The position numbers were made by a program, and so were the translations under genes. Shown here one piece after another: positions 50,471 to 58,471 of a DNA stretch of 64,000 bases. The first letter of the stretch is position 1. Every line of letters starts with the position of its first letter. Below the pieces are notes generated by a model. That model did no database searches and was not told where the DNA came from. It saw only the letters and a program-made list of their open reading frames with translations. Origin of the DNA: Trujillonella endophytica (GTDB lineage: Bacteria > Actinomycetota > Actinomycetes > Mycobacteriales > Geodermatophilaceae); NCBI RefSeq assembly GCF_019799905.1, contig NZ_JABGCI010000004.1:338201-402200 (forward strand), written 5' to 3'.

Positions 50471-51358
50471 TCACCCGGTCGGGAGGAAGGGGACCAGCGC
50501 CGCGACCAGCTCCTCCGGCGCCTCCTCGGCGACGTGGTGCCCGCTGTCGAGCGGCCCGCCGCCGCGCAGATCGGTCGTCCACCCGGCCCAGATGGCCCGG
50601 GGGTCGCCGTGCAGGTCCTCGAGGTCGTCGCGGGCCGACCACAGCACCAGCGTCGGGCAGCCGACCCGGCGGCCGGCGGCGCGGTCGGCCTCCTCGTCGG
50701 CCCGGTCGACGGTGAGGCCGGCGCGGTAGTCCTCGAGCATGGCCCGGACGGTGTCCGGGTCCCGGATGGCAGCGAGGAGGTCGGCGTGGTTCTCCGCCCC
50801 CATCGACTCGACCCGGCCGGGCGCCCGGACGCCGTACCAGGCATCCGGGTCGGCGCTGATGGCCCGCTCCGGCTTGTCGGGCTGGGCGAAGAAGAACCAG
50901 TGCCACCAGGCGGCGGCGAACCGCGCATCGGCGCGGTCGAGGTGCTCGACGATGGGGATGCAGTCGACGACGGCGAGGGCGGTGACCGCCTCCGGGGAGT
51001 CCAGCGCGAGCCGCAGGGCCACGTAGCTGCCCCGGTCGTGGCCGACGACGGCGAAGCGCTCGCGCCCCAGCGCGCGCATCAGGGCGACGACGTCGGCGGC
51101 CACCGCCCGCTTGGACTGCTGGGCGTGGTCCGGCCGCGGCGGCGGCGCGGTGGAGCCGCCGTAGCCGCGCAGGTCGGGGCAGACGACGGTGTGCCCGGCC
51201 GCGACCAGCAGTGGCGCCACCCGGTGCCAGATCGTGTGCGTGCGCGGGTGTCCGTGCAGCAGCACGACCGGCGGGCCGGCGCCACCGATCCGCACCCGGA
51301 GGGTGACGTCGTCGGCGACGGCGACCCGCCGCTCCGCGAACCCCGCGAAGAACCTCAC
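50471..51358 (-). CDS. Alpha/beta-hydrolase, haloacetate dehalogenase-like
   Basis: 295 residues from a GTG at 51358 that overlaps the preceding stop (GTGA). Motifs: oxyanion loop VVLLHGHPRTHTIWHRVAP (about 34-52), nucleophile Asp in VVGHDRGSYVALRLALDSPE (about 106-125), the substrate-pocket stretch AAAWWHWFFFAQPDKPERAI (about 147-166) and the acid/His near LVLWSARDDLEDLHGDP and DSGHHVAEEAPEEL. The His-Trp and FFFAQP pattern is characteristic of fluoroacetate/haloacetate dehalogenase-like hydrolases. Dehalogenase activity itself is inference; relatives include epoxide hydrolases. Confidence 0.85.
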   Translation of the reverse strand: MRFFAGFAERRVAVADDVTLRVRIGGAGPPVVLLHGHPRTHTIWHRVAPLLVAAGHTVVCPDLRGYGGSTAPPPRPDHAQQSKRAVAADVVALMRALGRERFAVVGHDRGSYVALRLALDSPEAVTALAVVDCIPIVEHLDRADARFAAAWWHWFFFAQPDKPERAISADPDAWYGVRAPGRVESMGAENHADLLAAIRDPDTVRAMLEDYRAGLTVDRADEEADRAAGRRVGCPTLVLWSARDDLEDLHGDPRAIWAGWTTDLRGGGPLDSGHHVAEEAPEELVAALVPFLPTG

Positions 51359-51765
51359 GCGGGGGCCTGGAAGCCACTCCAGTAGGCGCGCTCGGCGTCG
51401 GTCAGCGCCCGGCTGCTGTCGGTGGCGAAGTCGAACAGCACCAGGACGGCGTCCGCGCGCAGGGCCACCCCGCCGTCCTGTTCGAGCTCCTGCCGCACCG
51501 TGAGCGACTTCGTGCCCAGCCGGAGCACCCGGCTGCGCACGCACAGCCGCTCCCCCAGCCGGTACCGCAGCTGGCGCAGGTAGTCGACCTCGAGCCGCGC
51601 CAGGATGATGTCGGGCTGCCCGCCGGCCGCCGTCCCCGGGCTGCCGGCCGACATCGCCAGGCGGGCGTCCTCCAGCGGCCCGAGCGCACGGGCGTGGTTC
51701 ACGTGCCCGTACGCGTCGGCGTCGCCCCAGCGGAGCTGGACCTCGTGCTCGTGCGCCGCGCTCAG
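51355..51765 (-). CDS. Hotdog-fold acyl-CoA thioesterase with apparent CTG start
   Basis: 136 residues if begun at CTG 51765-51763, which overlaps the previous gene's TGA (CTGA). A GTG at 51702 would cut off LSAAHEHEVQLRWGDADAYG, although that stretch contains the catalytic Asp of the 4HBT family (RWGDADAYGHVNHARAL); so the upstream start is required. No ATG, GTG or TTG exists in frame between. The rest (LARLEVDYLRQLRYRLGERL; SRVLRLGTKSLTVRQELEQD) is a normal YbgC/FadM-type hotdog. Probably hydrolyses acyl-CoA. Coupled to the hydrolase downstream and to an acidic small protein upstream. Confidence 0.8.
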   Translation of the reverse strand: MSAAHEHEVQLRWGDADAYGHVNHARALGPLEDARLAMSAGSPGTAAGGQPDIILARLEVDYLRQLRYRLGERLCVRSRVLRLGTKSLTVRQELEQDGGVALRADAVLVLFDFATDSSRALTDAERAYWSGFQAPA

Positions 51766-52004
51766 GGCATGTCCGCGGTGTCCGAGGACTGCCGGTGCCC
51801 GCCCTGGGCGTCGTCCGGGTCGGTGTGGACCGTCCGCTCCTCGGACTCGGCCAGGATCACCTCGGCCGCCACCTCGGCCATGCCCGGGTCGTCGTCCGCG
51901 GCGCCGGCCGACTGCTCCTCCGGGAGCAGGTGCGACCGGGTACGGATGTTCTCCTCGGTGACGTTCGCCAGCGCCTCGGGGCTGGGCTCCTTCTGCGTGA
52001 CCAC
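51762..52004 (-). CDS. Acidic small hypothetical protein
   Basis: 80 residues from a GTG at 52004. Glu/Asp-rich and probably disordered: PSPEALANVTEENIRTRSHL, then a long acidic stretch. No recognised family; a similar segment occurs in various actinobacterial proteins of unknown role. Its stop overlaps the thioesterase start and it follows the DUF2795 gene by 10 bp. Confidence 0.6.
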   Translation of the reverse strand: MVTQKEPSPEALANVTEENIRTRSHLLPEEQSAGAADDDPGMAEVAAEVILAESEERTVHTDPDDAQGGHRQSSDTADMP

Positions 52005-52014
52005 GTCGTCCTCC

Positions 52015-52272
52015 TCAGAACCTCTGCTGCTCGGTGCCCAGGCCCAGCGCCTCGGCGACCTCCTGGACGTTGCCGAACGTCTGCCCAGCAGGCAGCCGCC
52101 GCAGCTCGCCCAGCACGCGGTCGGGGGCGTCGCTCTCCTGGGCCTTGGCCACGAGCGCGTCGCGGTCGGCCGGCCACACCTCCTTGCCGAGCACCTCGGC
52201 GATGGCGGCGCGGCGCTCGATGCTGCCCTGGTCGGTGCCGGGCGACGTGGCTGCCTGGTGCGGGTCGGTCAC
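52015..52272 (-). CDS. DUF2795 protein
   Basis: 85 residues. ERRAAIAEVLGKEVWPADRDALVAKAQESDAPDRVLGELRRLPAGQTFGNVQEVAEALG matches DUF2795, a small helical family frequent in actinobacteria and sometimes linked to stress or sporulation. GAGGAGG stands before the GTG/ATG start region. It is part of a tight minus-strand set with the acidic protein, thioesterase and hydrolase. Confidence 0.82.
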   Translation of the reverse strand: MTDPHQAATSPGTDQGSIERRAAIAEVLGKEVWPADRDALVAKAQESDAPDRVLGELRRLPAGQTFGNVQEVAEALGLGTEQQRF

Positions 52273-52300
52273 GGGTTCCTCCTCGTTCGGGACGTGCAGG

Positions 52301-53431
52301 TCAGTGGGCCGACGGGGTCGAGTCGTCGGTGTAGCGCAGGATCGCGGCCACGGGGACGTCGTCCGGCATCGCCGCCCGGGGGACGACGACGACTGCGGCG
52401 GAGGATGCCACGGCGGCCGTGACCAGCGCGCGCTCGGCCGGGACGGCGGTCCCGTGCGTACCCAGGGCGTCCATGTCGCCCTGCTCGAGCCCGAGGACGG
52501 TCGGGGCGTCGCCGACGAGCAGCTGCTCGTCGTCCGGGCGGTCGGCGAGGACGAGGGTCTCCACCTGGCCCTTGCGCATCGCCTCGACCACCGCCGCCGT
52601 CCCGGTCACGGCGAGGCCGTGGGCGCCGGCCGACGCGATCCTCTCGACGCTCTGGGCCTCCTCGTGCGCCTCGTGCTCGGCGACGAGCTCCGCGGCGCGG
52701 CGCTCGACCGGCTCCCGGTCGGCGCCGGCGGCGCGGCCGCCCTCGTCCATGGAGACGACGAGGTCGGACCAGACGTCGGCCGCGCGGTCGGTCAGTATCT
52801 GGCGGGCGCGGACGTCACCGGCGACCAGCACGAAGCGGGGCGAGAGCCGGTCGGCCATGGCGGTGATCCGCGCGGCGACCCCGTCGGCGTTGTGGACCCA
52901 CTTGTTCTCGCTGTTGTGCTGGAAGCGGTGGTGCGCCCAGCCGCCGCCGGAGAACTTGCGGATCTGGAAGCTGTCGCCCTCCACGGTGTCCTCCTCCTCG
53001 ACCTGGCCGGGTGCACCGAGGAAGGAGATGTCGGCGCCGACGCGGTCGACGATCGCGACGACGTGCGGCACACGCCCGGGCAGCTGGCGCAGCACGGGCA
53101 GGAGGTCCGGGGAGGCGGAGTACTCGGCGACCTGCCGCAGCGGTGCCGCGACGAGGGCCTGGTCGAGGACGACGGACCCGTCGGCGGCGACCACGAGGGC
53201 CCGGCCGCGGAGAGTGGCGACGTCCCCGCCGTCGTTGGACTCCAGCAGGCGGCTCCGGACGGCCTCGACCACGGCCTCGGGCGCGCCCTGCCCGCTCAGC
53301 TCGCCGGCGATGGCCCGCACCCGCAGGTCGAGCTCGGTGTCGGCGTTCTCGGTCGTGTGGGTGACATCGGCGCACACCGTGGCGAAGGGACCGGTCGCGT
53401 CGAGCACCGGCTGCAGGAAGGACACGTCCAT
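52301..53431 (-). CDS. Vms1/Rv2629-like (baeRF) release-factor-fold protein
   Basis: 376 residues. The N-terminal beta-rich part (DVSFLQPVLDATGPFATVCADVTH; YSASPDLLPVLRQLPGRVPHVVAIVDRVGADISFLGAPG) is followed by the central eRF1-like module: FRFQHNSENKWVHNADGVAARITAMADRLS-type sequence (GWAHHRFQHNSENKWVHNAD) with the Gln-His region equivalent to the Vms1 GGQ-like loop. The C-terminal domain (DEGGRAAGADREPVERRAAE; VETLVLADRPDDEQLLVG) is the eRF1 C-like domain. Relatives in mycobacteria (Rv2629) are hypoxia-induced. A ribosome- or tRNA-rescue role is likely from the fold, not shown. Confidence 0.8.
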   Translation of the reverse strand: MDVSFLQPVLDATGPFATVCADVTHTTENADTELDLRVRAIAGELSGQGAPEAVVEAVRSRLLESNDGGDVATLRGRALVVAADGSVVLDQALVAAPLRQVAEYSASPDLLPVLRQLPGRVPHVVAIVDRVGADISFLGAPGQVEEEDTVEGDSFQIRKFSGGGWAHHRFQHNSENKWVHNADGVAARITAMADRLSPRFVLVAGDVRARQILTDRAADVWSDLVVSMDEGGRAAGADREPVERRAAELVAEHEAHEEAQSVERIASAGAHGLAVTGTAAVVEAMRKGQVETLVLADRPDDEQLLVGDAPTVLGLEQGDMDALGTHGTAVPAERALVTAAVASSAAVVVVPRAAMPDDVPVAAILRYTDDSTPSAH

Positions 53432-53563
53432 GACGGTGGGGCGACTCCTCGTTCGTGCCGGGCCGCCGTGTCCTCAGCGGCTCGTTGCGTGATCAGCCGC
53501 CTACCCACCGACCCCGGCCTCACACGCGGTGTCATCCCGCGGAGCCCGGGGTAGGCGGCTGCC

Positions 53564-53899
53564 ATGACCCAGCACGACGACCTGCCGATCCCGGACTACG
53601 ACCACCTCCAGACGGGGGCCCTGGTCTCCCGCATCCGCACCCTGGACGCCACGGGTCTCGAGACGTTGCTGGCCTACGAGCGCGCGCACGCCAACCGCAT
53701 CCAGGTGGTGCAGGCGATGCAGCACCGGCTGACCTCGGTGAAGGCCGGTGCCCAGCCCTCGGGTGGCGACCCGGCCGCCCCGGCCGCGGACGACCCGGTC
53801 GAGGGCACCGGCGGCTCCAAGGCCTCCGAGGCGACCAGCGGCCCGCCGGTCAACCCGCCGTCCCAGGGCGTCCCGACCAACCCGGCCCAGCCCCGCTAG
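53564..53899 (+). CDS. Small actinobacterial protein with LPIPDYD motif (DUF8129-like)
   Basis: 111 residues. DLPIPDYDHLQTGALVSRIRTLDATGLETLLAYERAHANR (about 6-45) is a short domain I recognise from many actinobacterial proteins (DUF8129, I believe). It is followed by a Pro/Gly/Ser-rich disordered tail. The same domain is found in mycobacterial lipid-droplet-associated proteins, but no function is settled. Divergent from the Vms1-like gene; a long hairpin follows. Confidence 0.72.
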   Translation: MTQHDDLPIPDYDHLQTGALVSRIRTLDATGLETLLAYERAHANRIQVVQAMQHRLTSVKAGAQPSGGDPAAPAADDPVEGTGGSKASEATSGPPVNPPSQGVPTNPAQPR

Positions 53900-53913
53900 C
53901 CGGCCGGCTCCTC

Positions 53914-53974
53914 GACGAGATCTGCACACTCGTCGCCGTCAGCCGCTGACGGCGACGAGTGTGCAGATCTCGTC
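53914..53974. terminator. 29-bp perfect hairpin between convergent transcripts
   Basis: The arms 53914-53942 and 53946-53974 are perfectly complementary around the loop ccg. It fills the gap between the LPIPDYD gene (plus) and the tadC stop (minus, 53976). It is the longest perfect stem in the window, well beyond what termination needs. Confidence 0.85.
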
Positions 53975-53975
53975 C

Positions 53976-54869
53976 TCACATGTTCGTCATCATGTCCACG
54001 GCGGTCGGGCCGAGCAAGACGATGAACAGCGTCGGCAGGATGCACAGGATCAGCGGGAAGATCACCTTCACCGGGATCTGCATGGCCTTCTCCTCGGCCC
54101 GCTGCCGGCGCTTGAGCCGCATCTCCTGCGCCTGGGTGCGGAGCACGTCGGCGATCGACACGCCGTAGGCGTCGGCCTGGACGACGGCGCGGATGAACCG
54201 GCGCAGGTCGTCGACGCCGGTCCGCTCGGCCAGCGCCAGGTAGGCCTCCCGGCGCGGCTGCCCGACGCCGATGTCCTGCAGCGTCCGGACGAGCTCCTCG
54301 GCCAGGGGCCCCGTCCCGTTGCGCCCGGCGCGGGCCAGCGCGGACTCGAAGCCCAGCCCGGCCTCGACGGCGATGGTCATCTGGTCGAGGGTGTCGGCCA
54401 GCTCGCGGCCGATCGCGTCGCGCCGCTCCTGCCCGCGGCTGCTCAGCAGCAGCTCGGGCACGAAGTAGGAGACGACGGTGGTGAGGGCCATCGCGACCAC
54501 GAACAGCGGCTGCGGCTTCGCGCCGACGACGAGGACGGCGAGCGTGCCGGCGGCCGCGGCGAGCACCAGCTTGGCGGCCACGACCCGGCCGAGGGGCCAG
54601 GCGGCGGGCCGGCCCGCGCCGACGAGGAGCCGGTCGATGCGGGTGAACGTGCCGCGCGGCGTGAGCGCGCGCACCAGCCGGGCGCCGAGGGGCGCCCGCG
54701 TCCGGGCCGCGCGGCCGCCCGCGGGGTCCGGGCCCAGTCCGCGGGCCAGGTTGGCCCGCGCGGCGTTGGCCGCGGCGCTGGGGCGGACGAGCACGGCCCA
54801 GCCGAGCATCGGCACGGCGAGGCCGACGGCGAGGGCGGCCGCGAGGACGAGGGAAGGGAGGGCGTCCAT
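53976..54869 (-). CDS. tadC: TadC-type inner-membrane pilus platform protein
   Basis: 297 residues; ATG shares a base with the tadB stop (TGATG). A GspF/TadC-like membrane protein: two N-terminal TM segments, a cytoplasmic helix bundle (AIGRELADTLDQMTIAVEAGLGFESALARAG, about 150-180; YLALAERTGVDDLRRFIRAVVQADAYGVSIADVLRTQAQEMRLKRRQRAEEKAMQIPVKVIFPL, about 207-270), and a C-terminal TM helix. Partners TadA ATPase and TadB. Last gene of the Tad operon, immediately upstream of the 29-bp hairpin. Confidence 0.93.
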   Translation of the reverse strand: MDALPSLVLAAALAVGLAVPMLGWAVLVRPSAAANAARANLARGLGPDPAGGRAARTRAPLGARLVRALTPRGTFTRIDRLLVGAGRPAAWPLGRVVAAKLVLAAAAGTLAVLVVGAKPQPLFVVAMALTTVVSYFVPELLLSSRGQERRDAIGRELADTLDQMTIAVEAGLGFESALARAGRNGTGPLAEELVRTLQDIGVGQPRREAYLALAERTGVDDLRRFIRAVVQADAYGVSIADVLRTQAQEMRLKRRQRAEEKAMQIPVKVIFPLILCILPTLFIVLLGPTAVDMMTNM

Positions 54870-55810
54870 CAGAACCGGATGCTCACGGTCTTCTTGAGCC
54901 ACACCGCGCCGAGGAGCAGCAGCACGACGATGGCGGCGAGCATCCCGTAACCGGCGGCGGACTCGGTGAAGGCGGCAAGGTAGTCGGGGTTGGTGAGGCC
55001 GATGAAGCCGCCCACGCCGAAGGGCAACGCCATGAGCACGATCGCCGAGAGCTTGCCCTCGGCCGACAGCGCCTTGACCTGGCGGCGGAGCGCGTTGCGC
55101 TCTCGGATGGTGTGACTGACGACGTCGAGGACCTCGGCGAGGTTGCCGCCGACCTCCCGGTGGATGGCGATCGCCTGGGCGACCCAGCGGAAGTCGTCGC
55201 TGCCCATGCGGGCGGCGACGTCGTCCAGAGCGTGGCCGAGGTCCCGGCCGACGCGCGTCTCGTTGACGATGCGCGCGAACTCCTCCGAGGTCGGGGCCGC
55301 GGCCTGGGTGGAGACCGCGTCGACCGCCCGGAGCAGGCTGTGGCCCGCGCGCAGGCTGCTGGCCATGAGCTGCAGCGAGTCGTCGAGCTGGTCGGCGAAC
55401 GCGGCCTGCCGCCGGCGGCTCCGCACGGCGACCACCAGCCGGGCGACGACCGGCGGGAGGACCGCCGCGACGACGGCGAGCAGCACTCCCCCGGTGACCG
55501 CGCCCAGCGCGCCGAGCAGCACCGCGGCCAGGCCGGTCAGGAGCACCAGGTCGGGCAGCGACATCGCGATGCCCGCCCGCTCCAGCGCCGCCGTCCCGGC
55601 CGCCATCCGCTGCCGGCGCACCAGCGCCCGCTGGACGACGACCCCCGCGGCCGCGCCGGCACCGGCCAGCGTCGAGGTGGGGACGGGCACCGTGGGGTCC
55701 AGCCGCGAGAGCGGCACCCGCCGCGGCCCGGCCGGCACGACGGCGACCACCAGCAGCGCCAGGCCACCGCCCACCGCGAGAAGGCCGACGGCCAGCAGGG
55801 CCGGGGTCAC
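54869..55810 (-). CDS. tadB: TadB-type inner-membrane pilus platform protein
   Basis: 313 residues from a GTG at 55810 overlapping the tadA stop (GTGA). The N-terminal TM pair is followed by LDDSLQLMASSLRAGHSLLRAVDAVSTQ (about 139-166), FARIVNETRVGRDLGHALDDVAARMGSDDFRWVAQAIAIHREVGGNLAEVLDVV (about 175-228) and IRERNALRRQVKALSAEGKLSA, the GspF domain typical of TadB. Two C-terminal TM helices. Works with TadC as the platform for pilin assembly. Confidence 0.94.
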   Translation of the reverse strand: MTPALLAVGLLAVGGGLALLVVAVVPAGPRRVPLSRLDPTVPVPTSTLAGAGAAAGVVVQRALVRRQRMAAGTAALERAGIAMSLPDLVLLTGLAAVLLGALGAVTGGVLLAVVAAVLPPVVARLVVAVRSRRRQAAFADQLDDSLQLMASSLRAGHSLLRAVDAVSTQAAAPTSEEFARIVNETRVGRDLGHALDDVAARMGSDDFRWVAQAIAIHREVGGNLAEVLDVVSHTIRERNALRRQVKALSAEGKLSAIVLMALPFGVGGFIGLTNPDYLAAFTESAAGYGMLAAIVVLLLLGAVWLKKTVSIRF

Positions 55811-57252
55811 GACGCCCACCCGCGGGCGTGCACCGGCTCGGGCAGCCCGAACACCCGTGGCGAGATCGGGATGCCGAACTCGGCGAACCGGTCGGCGAAG
55901 CGGGGCCGCACGCCGGTCGGCACGGGCTTGCCGAGGAACCGGCCGGCGGAGTCGACGCCGGCGGCGTAGTCGAAGAGGAACGCGTCCTGCAGCGTCACCG
56001 TCTCGCCCTCCATGCCCTGCACCTCGGTCACGTGGGTGACCCGGCGGGTGCCGTCGCGCAGCCGGGTCAGCTGGACGACGACGTCCACGGCAGAGGCGAT
56101 CTGCTCGCGGATGGCCCGCAGCGGCAGGTCCATGCCGGCCATGAGCACGAGGGTCTCCAGGCGGGCGATCGCGTCCCGCGGGGAGTTGGCGTGCACCGTC
56201 GACAGCGACCCGTCGTGGCCGGTGTTCATCGCCTGGAGCATGTCGAGGCTCTCCCCGCCGCGGCACTCCCCCACGACGATCCGGTCGGGCCGCATGCGCA
56301 GCGAGTTCCGCACCAGGTCTCGGATGGTGACCGCGCCCCGGCCCTCGATGTTGGGCGGCCGGGACTCGAGCCGCACGACGTGGTCCTGCTGCAGCTGCAG
56401 CTCGACGGCGTCCTCGATGGTGACGATGCGCTCGTCCTCGGGGATGAACGAGGAGAGGACGTTGAGCAGCGTCGTCTTCCCGGTGCCGGTGCCCCCGGAG
56501 ACGATCACGTTGAGCCGGGCCTCGACGCACGCCCGCAGGAGCTCGGCCATCTCCGGGGACAGCGTGCCGAAGCCGATCAGGTCCTCGACCGAGAACGGGT
56601 CCTTGGCGAACTTGCGGATCGTGAGCGTCGAGCCGCTGAACGCCAGCGGCGGGATGATCGCGTTGACACGGGAGCCGTCGGCGAGACGCGCGTCGACCAG
56701 CGGCGAGGACTCGTCGATGCGCCGTCCCACCCGGGAGACGATGCGGTCGATGACCCGGCGCAGGTGCTCCTCGGAGGCGAATCGGGCGCCGGTGCGGGTG
56801 AGCTTGCCGGCCCGCTCGACGTAGACCATCTCCGGGCCGTTGACCATGATCTCGCTGACCGCGTCGTCGTCGAGGAGCCGCTGCAGCGGGCCGTAGCCGA
56901 GGACGTCGTCGGCGAGCTCGGCGGTGAGCCGGGCCCGCTCGTCGGTCGAGAGCGGCACCTTCTCCTGCTCGACGACCTCGTCGAGCTCGCCGAGCACGAG
57001 CGCCCGCAGCTGGTCCTCGCTCAGGCCGGGGTCGTTCATCCGGCCGCCCATGCGCTCGAACAGCGCCGTGGCCACCCGGTCCTTGAGCCGGTCCAGCGGG
57101 TCGGCCGGCGGCGGCACGGCGACGGGTGCCCGCGTGGCCGGCCGCGGAGCCGGGACGCCGGGGAGCACCGGGACGACGGCGGGGGCGTCGGCGGGGTCGG
57201 GGTCGGCGTGCCGGCCGCGGGCGGCGGCGGACAGCCGGTCGGCGAGGTTCAC
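55807..57252 (-). CDS. tadA: TadA/CpaF-type secretion ATPase
   Basis: 481 residues. Hexameric ATPase driving Flp pilus assembly. After a Pro-rich N-terminus comes the N-domain (LLDDDAVSEIMVNGPEMVYVERAGKL), then the ATPase core: Walker A VIVSGGTGTGKTTLLNVL (about 264-281), VTIEDAVELQLQQDHVVRLE (Asp box), RIVVGECRGGESLDMLQAMNTGHDGSLSTVHANS (Walker B and His box, about 350-383). Both Arg fingers of the family are present. The C-terminal region is longer than the Caulobacter CpaF. Translationally coupled to tadB. Confidence 0.96.
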   Translation of the reverse strand: MNLADRLSAAARGRHADPDPADAPAVVPVLPGVPAPRPATRAPVAVPPPADPLDRLKDRVATALFERMGGRMNDPGLSEDQLRALVLGELDEVVEQEKVPLSTDERARLTAELADDVLGYGPLQRLLDDDAVSEIMVNGPEMVYVERAGKLTRTGARFASEEHLRRVIDRIVSRVGRRIDESSPLVDARLADGSRVNAIIPPLAFSGSTLTIRKFAKDPFSVEDLIGFGTLSPEMAELLRACVEARLNVIVSGGTGTGKTTLLNVLSSFIPEDERIVTIEDAVELQLQQDHVVRLESRPPNIEGRGAVTIRDLVRNSLRMRPDRIVVGECRGGESLDMLQAMNTGHDGSLSTVHANSPRDAIARLETLVLMAGMDLPLRAIREQIASAVDVVVQLTRLRDGTRRVTHVTEVQGMEGETVTLQDAFLFDYAAGVDSAGRFLGKPVPTGVRPRFADRFAEFGIPISPRVFGLPEPVHARGWAS

Positions 57253-57280
57253 GAGGTCCTCCGGTCCAGGTCGGCGGGGT

Positions 57281-58471
57281 TCACGAGGCCGCCCGGTGGC
57301 GGGCCCGGTACCGGCCCGGGCGCATGATCGGGGTGGCGGCGAAGCGGGCGACCAGGCGGCGCAGCTCCTTGGTCATGGGGTCGCGCCCGCCGCTCTGCAG
57401 CAGCGGCACGCCCTGGTTGGTGGAGACGGGGACGGCGGTCGAACGCGGCAGCACCACGTCGACGCCGGTGCCGATCGCCGTCTCCACGTCCCGCACCGAC
57501 AGCCCGTTCTTCGGGTCGGCGAAGTTCATGACCACGTGCCGGCCGGCGGGGATCATGCACAGCTCGCGCAGGACGTCGAGCTCCTTGCGCAGCCCCCGGA
57601 CGCCCGGCACGTCCATGGAGCTGAGCATCACCACGTCGGTGGCGCGGTCGAGGGCGGCGAGGGTCTGCTCGGACAGCCCCGGCGCGGTGTCGACCACCAC
57701 GTAGCGGAACTCGCGGGCGAGGGCGGCCAGCAGGCGGCTGACGTCGTCGGCGGTCACCCGGTCCCCGGCCGCCGGCGACTCGGCGCCGCAGACGGCGTAG
57801 AGGCCCGACGGGTGCTGGGTGAGGAAGGTCTTGAGGACCATGGTGTCCTCGCTGGCCGGTCCGTGGACGGCGTCGGGCAGCGTGTACTCGGGGACGAGGC
57901 CGAGGGCGTACGCGACGTCGCCGAACTGGACGTCGAGGTCGACCAGCACGGTGGACTGCGGCGCCGCGGCGGTCAGCCCGACGGCCAGGTTGGTGGCCAC
58001 CGTCGTCTTGCCGACGCCGCCCTTGGGCGAGGCCACGGTGATCACGCGGCCGGTGTACCGCGCGGTGTCCTCGACCGGGCGCAGCACGCGGCGCCGTCCG
58101 GTGGCGGCGTCCGCGGCCCGGTCGATGGCCGCCCGCAGCTCGGCCGGGTTGGCCGCCGGGGAGACCAGGTCGCGGATGCCGGCCCGCATCGCCGCCTGCC
58201 AGAGCTCGGGCGAGGGGTCGGCGACCAGCACGACGCTGATCCCGGGGCACTGGACGTCGAGCCGCGCCGCCAGGCCGAGGACCTCGGCGGCAGCCGCCTC
58301 GGGGCCGATCACCAGCACCTCGGGCAGTTCGCCGTCGACCAGCTGCTCGAACAGCCGCGCCGGGTCCCCGGGGAGCCGGCCGGCGGGGAGCTCGTGCGCG
58401 TCGCCGTCGGCGGCGGCGCGCACCCGTGCGCTCAGGTCCGCGTCGGCCGCGGCCAGCACCACGCGACTCAT
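57281..58471 (-). CDS. TadZ/CpaE-like MinD-type ATPase
   Basis: 396 residues. An N-terminal receiver-like domain (about 1-125) precedes a MinD-type ATPase: ITVASPKGGVGKTTVATNLAVGL (deviant Walker A, about 143-165), VLVDLDVQFGDVAYALGL and VVVDTAPGLSEQTLAALDRATDVVMLSSMDV. TadZ/CpaE localises the Tad machine to its cell site. ATG overlaps the CpaB stop (ATGA). The receiver lacks a clear phospho-Asp, as usual for this family. Confidence 0.92.
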   Translation of the reverse strand: MSRVVLAAADADLSARVRAAADGDAHELPAGRLPGDPARLFEQLVDGELPEVLVIGPEAAAAEVLGLAARLDVQCPGISVVLVADPSPELWQAAMRAGIRDLVSPAANPAELRAAIDRAADAATGRRRVLRPVEDTARYTGRVITVASPKGGVGKTTVATNLAVGLTAAAPQSTVLVDLDVQFGDVAYALGLVPEYTLPDAVHGPASEDTMVLKTFLTQHPSGLYAVCGAESPAAGDRVTADDVSRLLAALAREFRYVVVDTAPGLSEQTLAALDRATDVVMLSSMDVPGVRGLRKELDVLRELCMIPAGRHVVMNFADPKNGLSVRDVETAIGTGVDVVLPRSTAVPVSTNQGVPLLQSGGRDPMTKELRRLVARFAATPIMRPGRYRARHRAAS

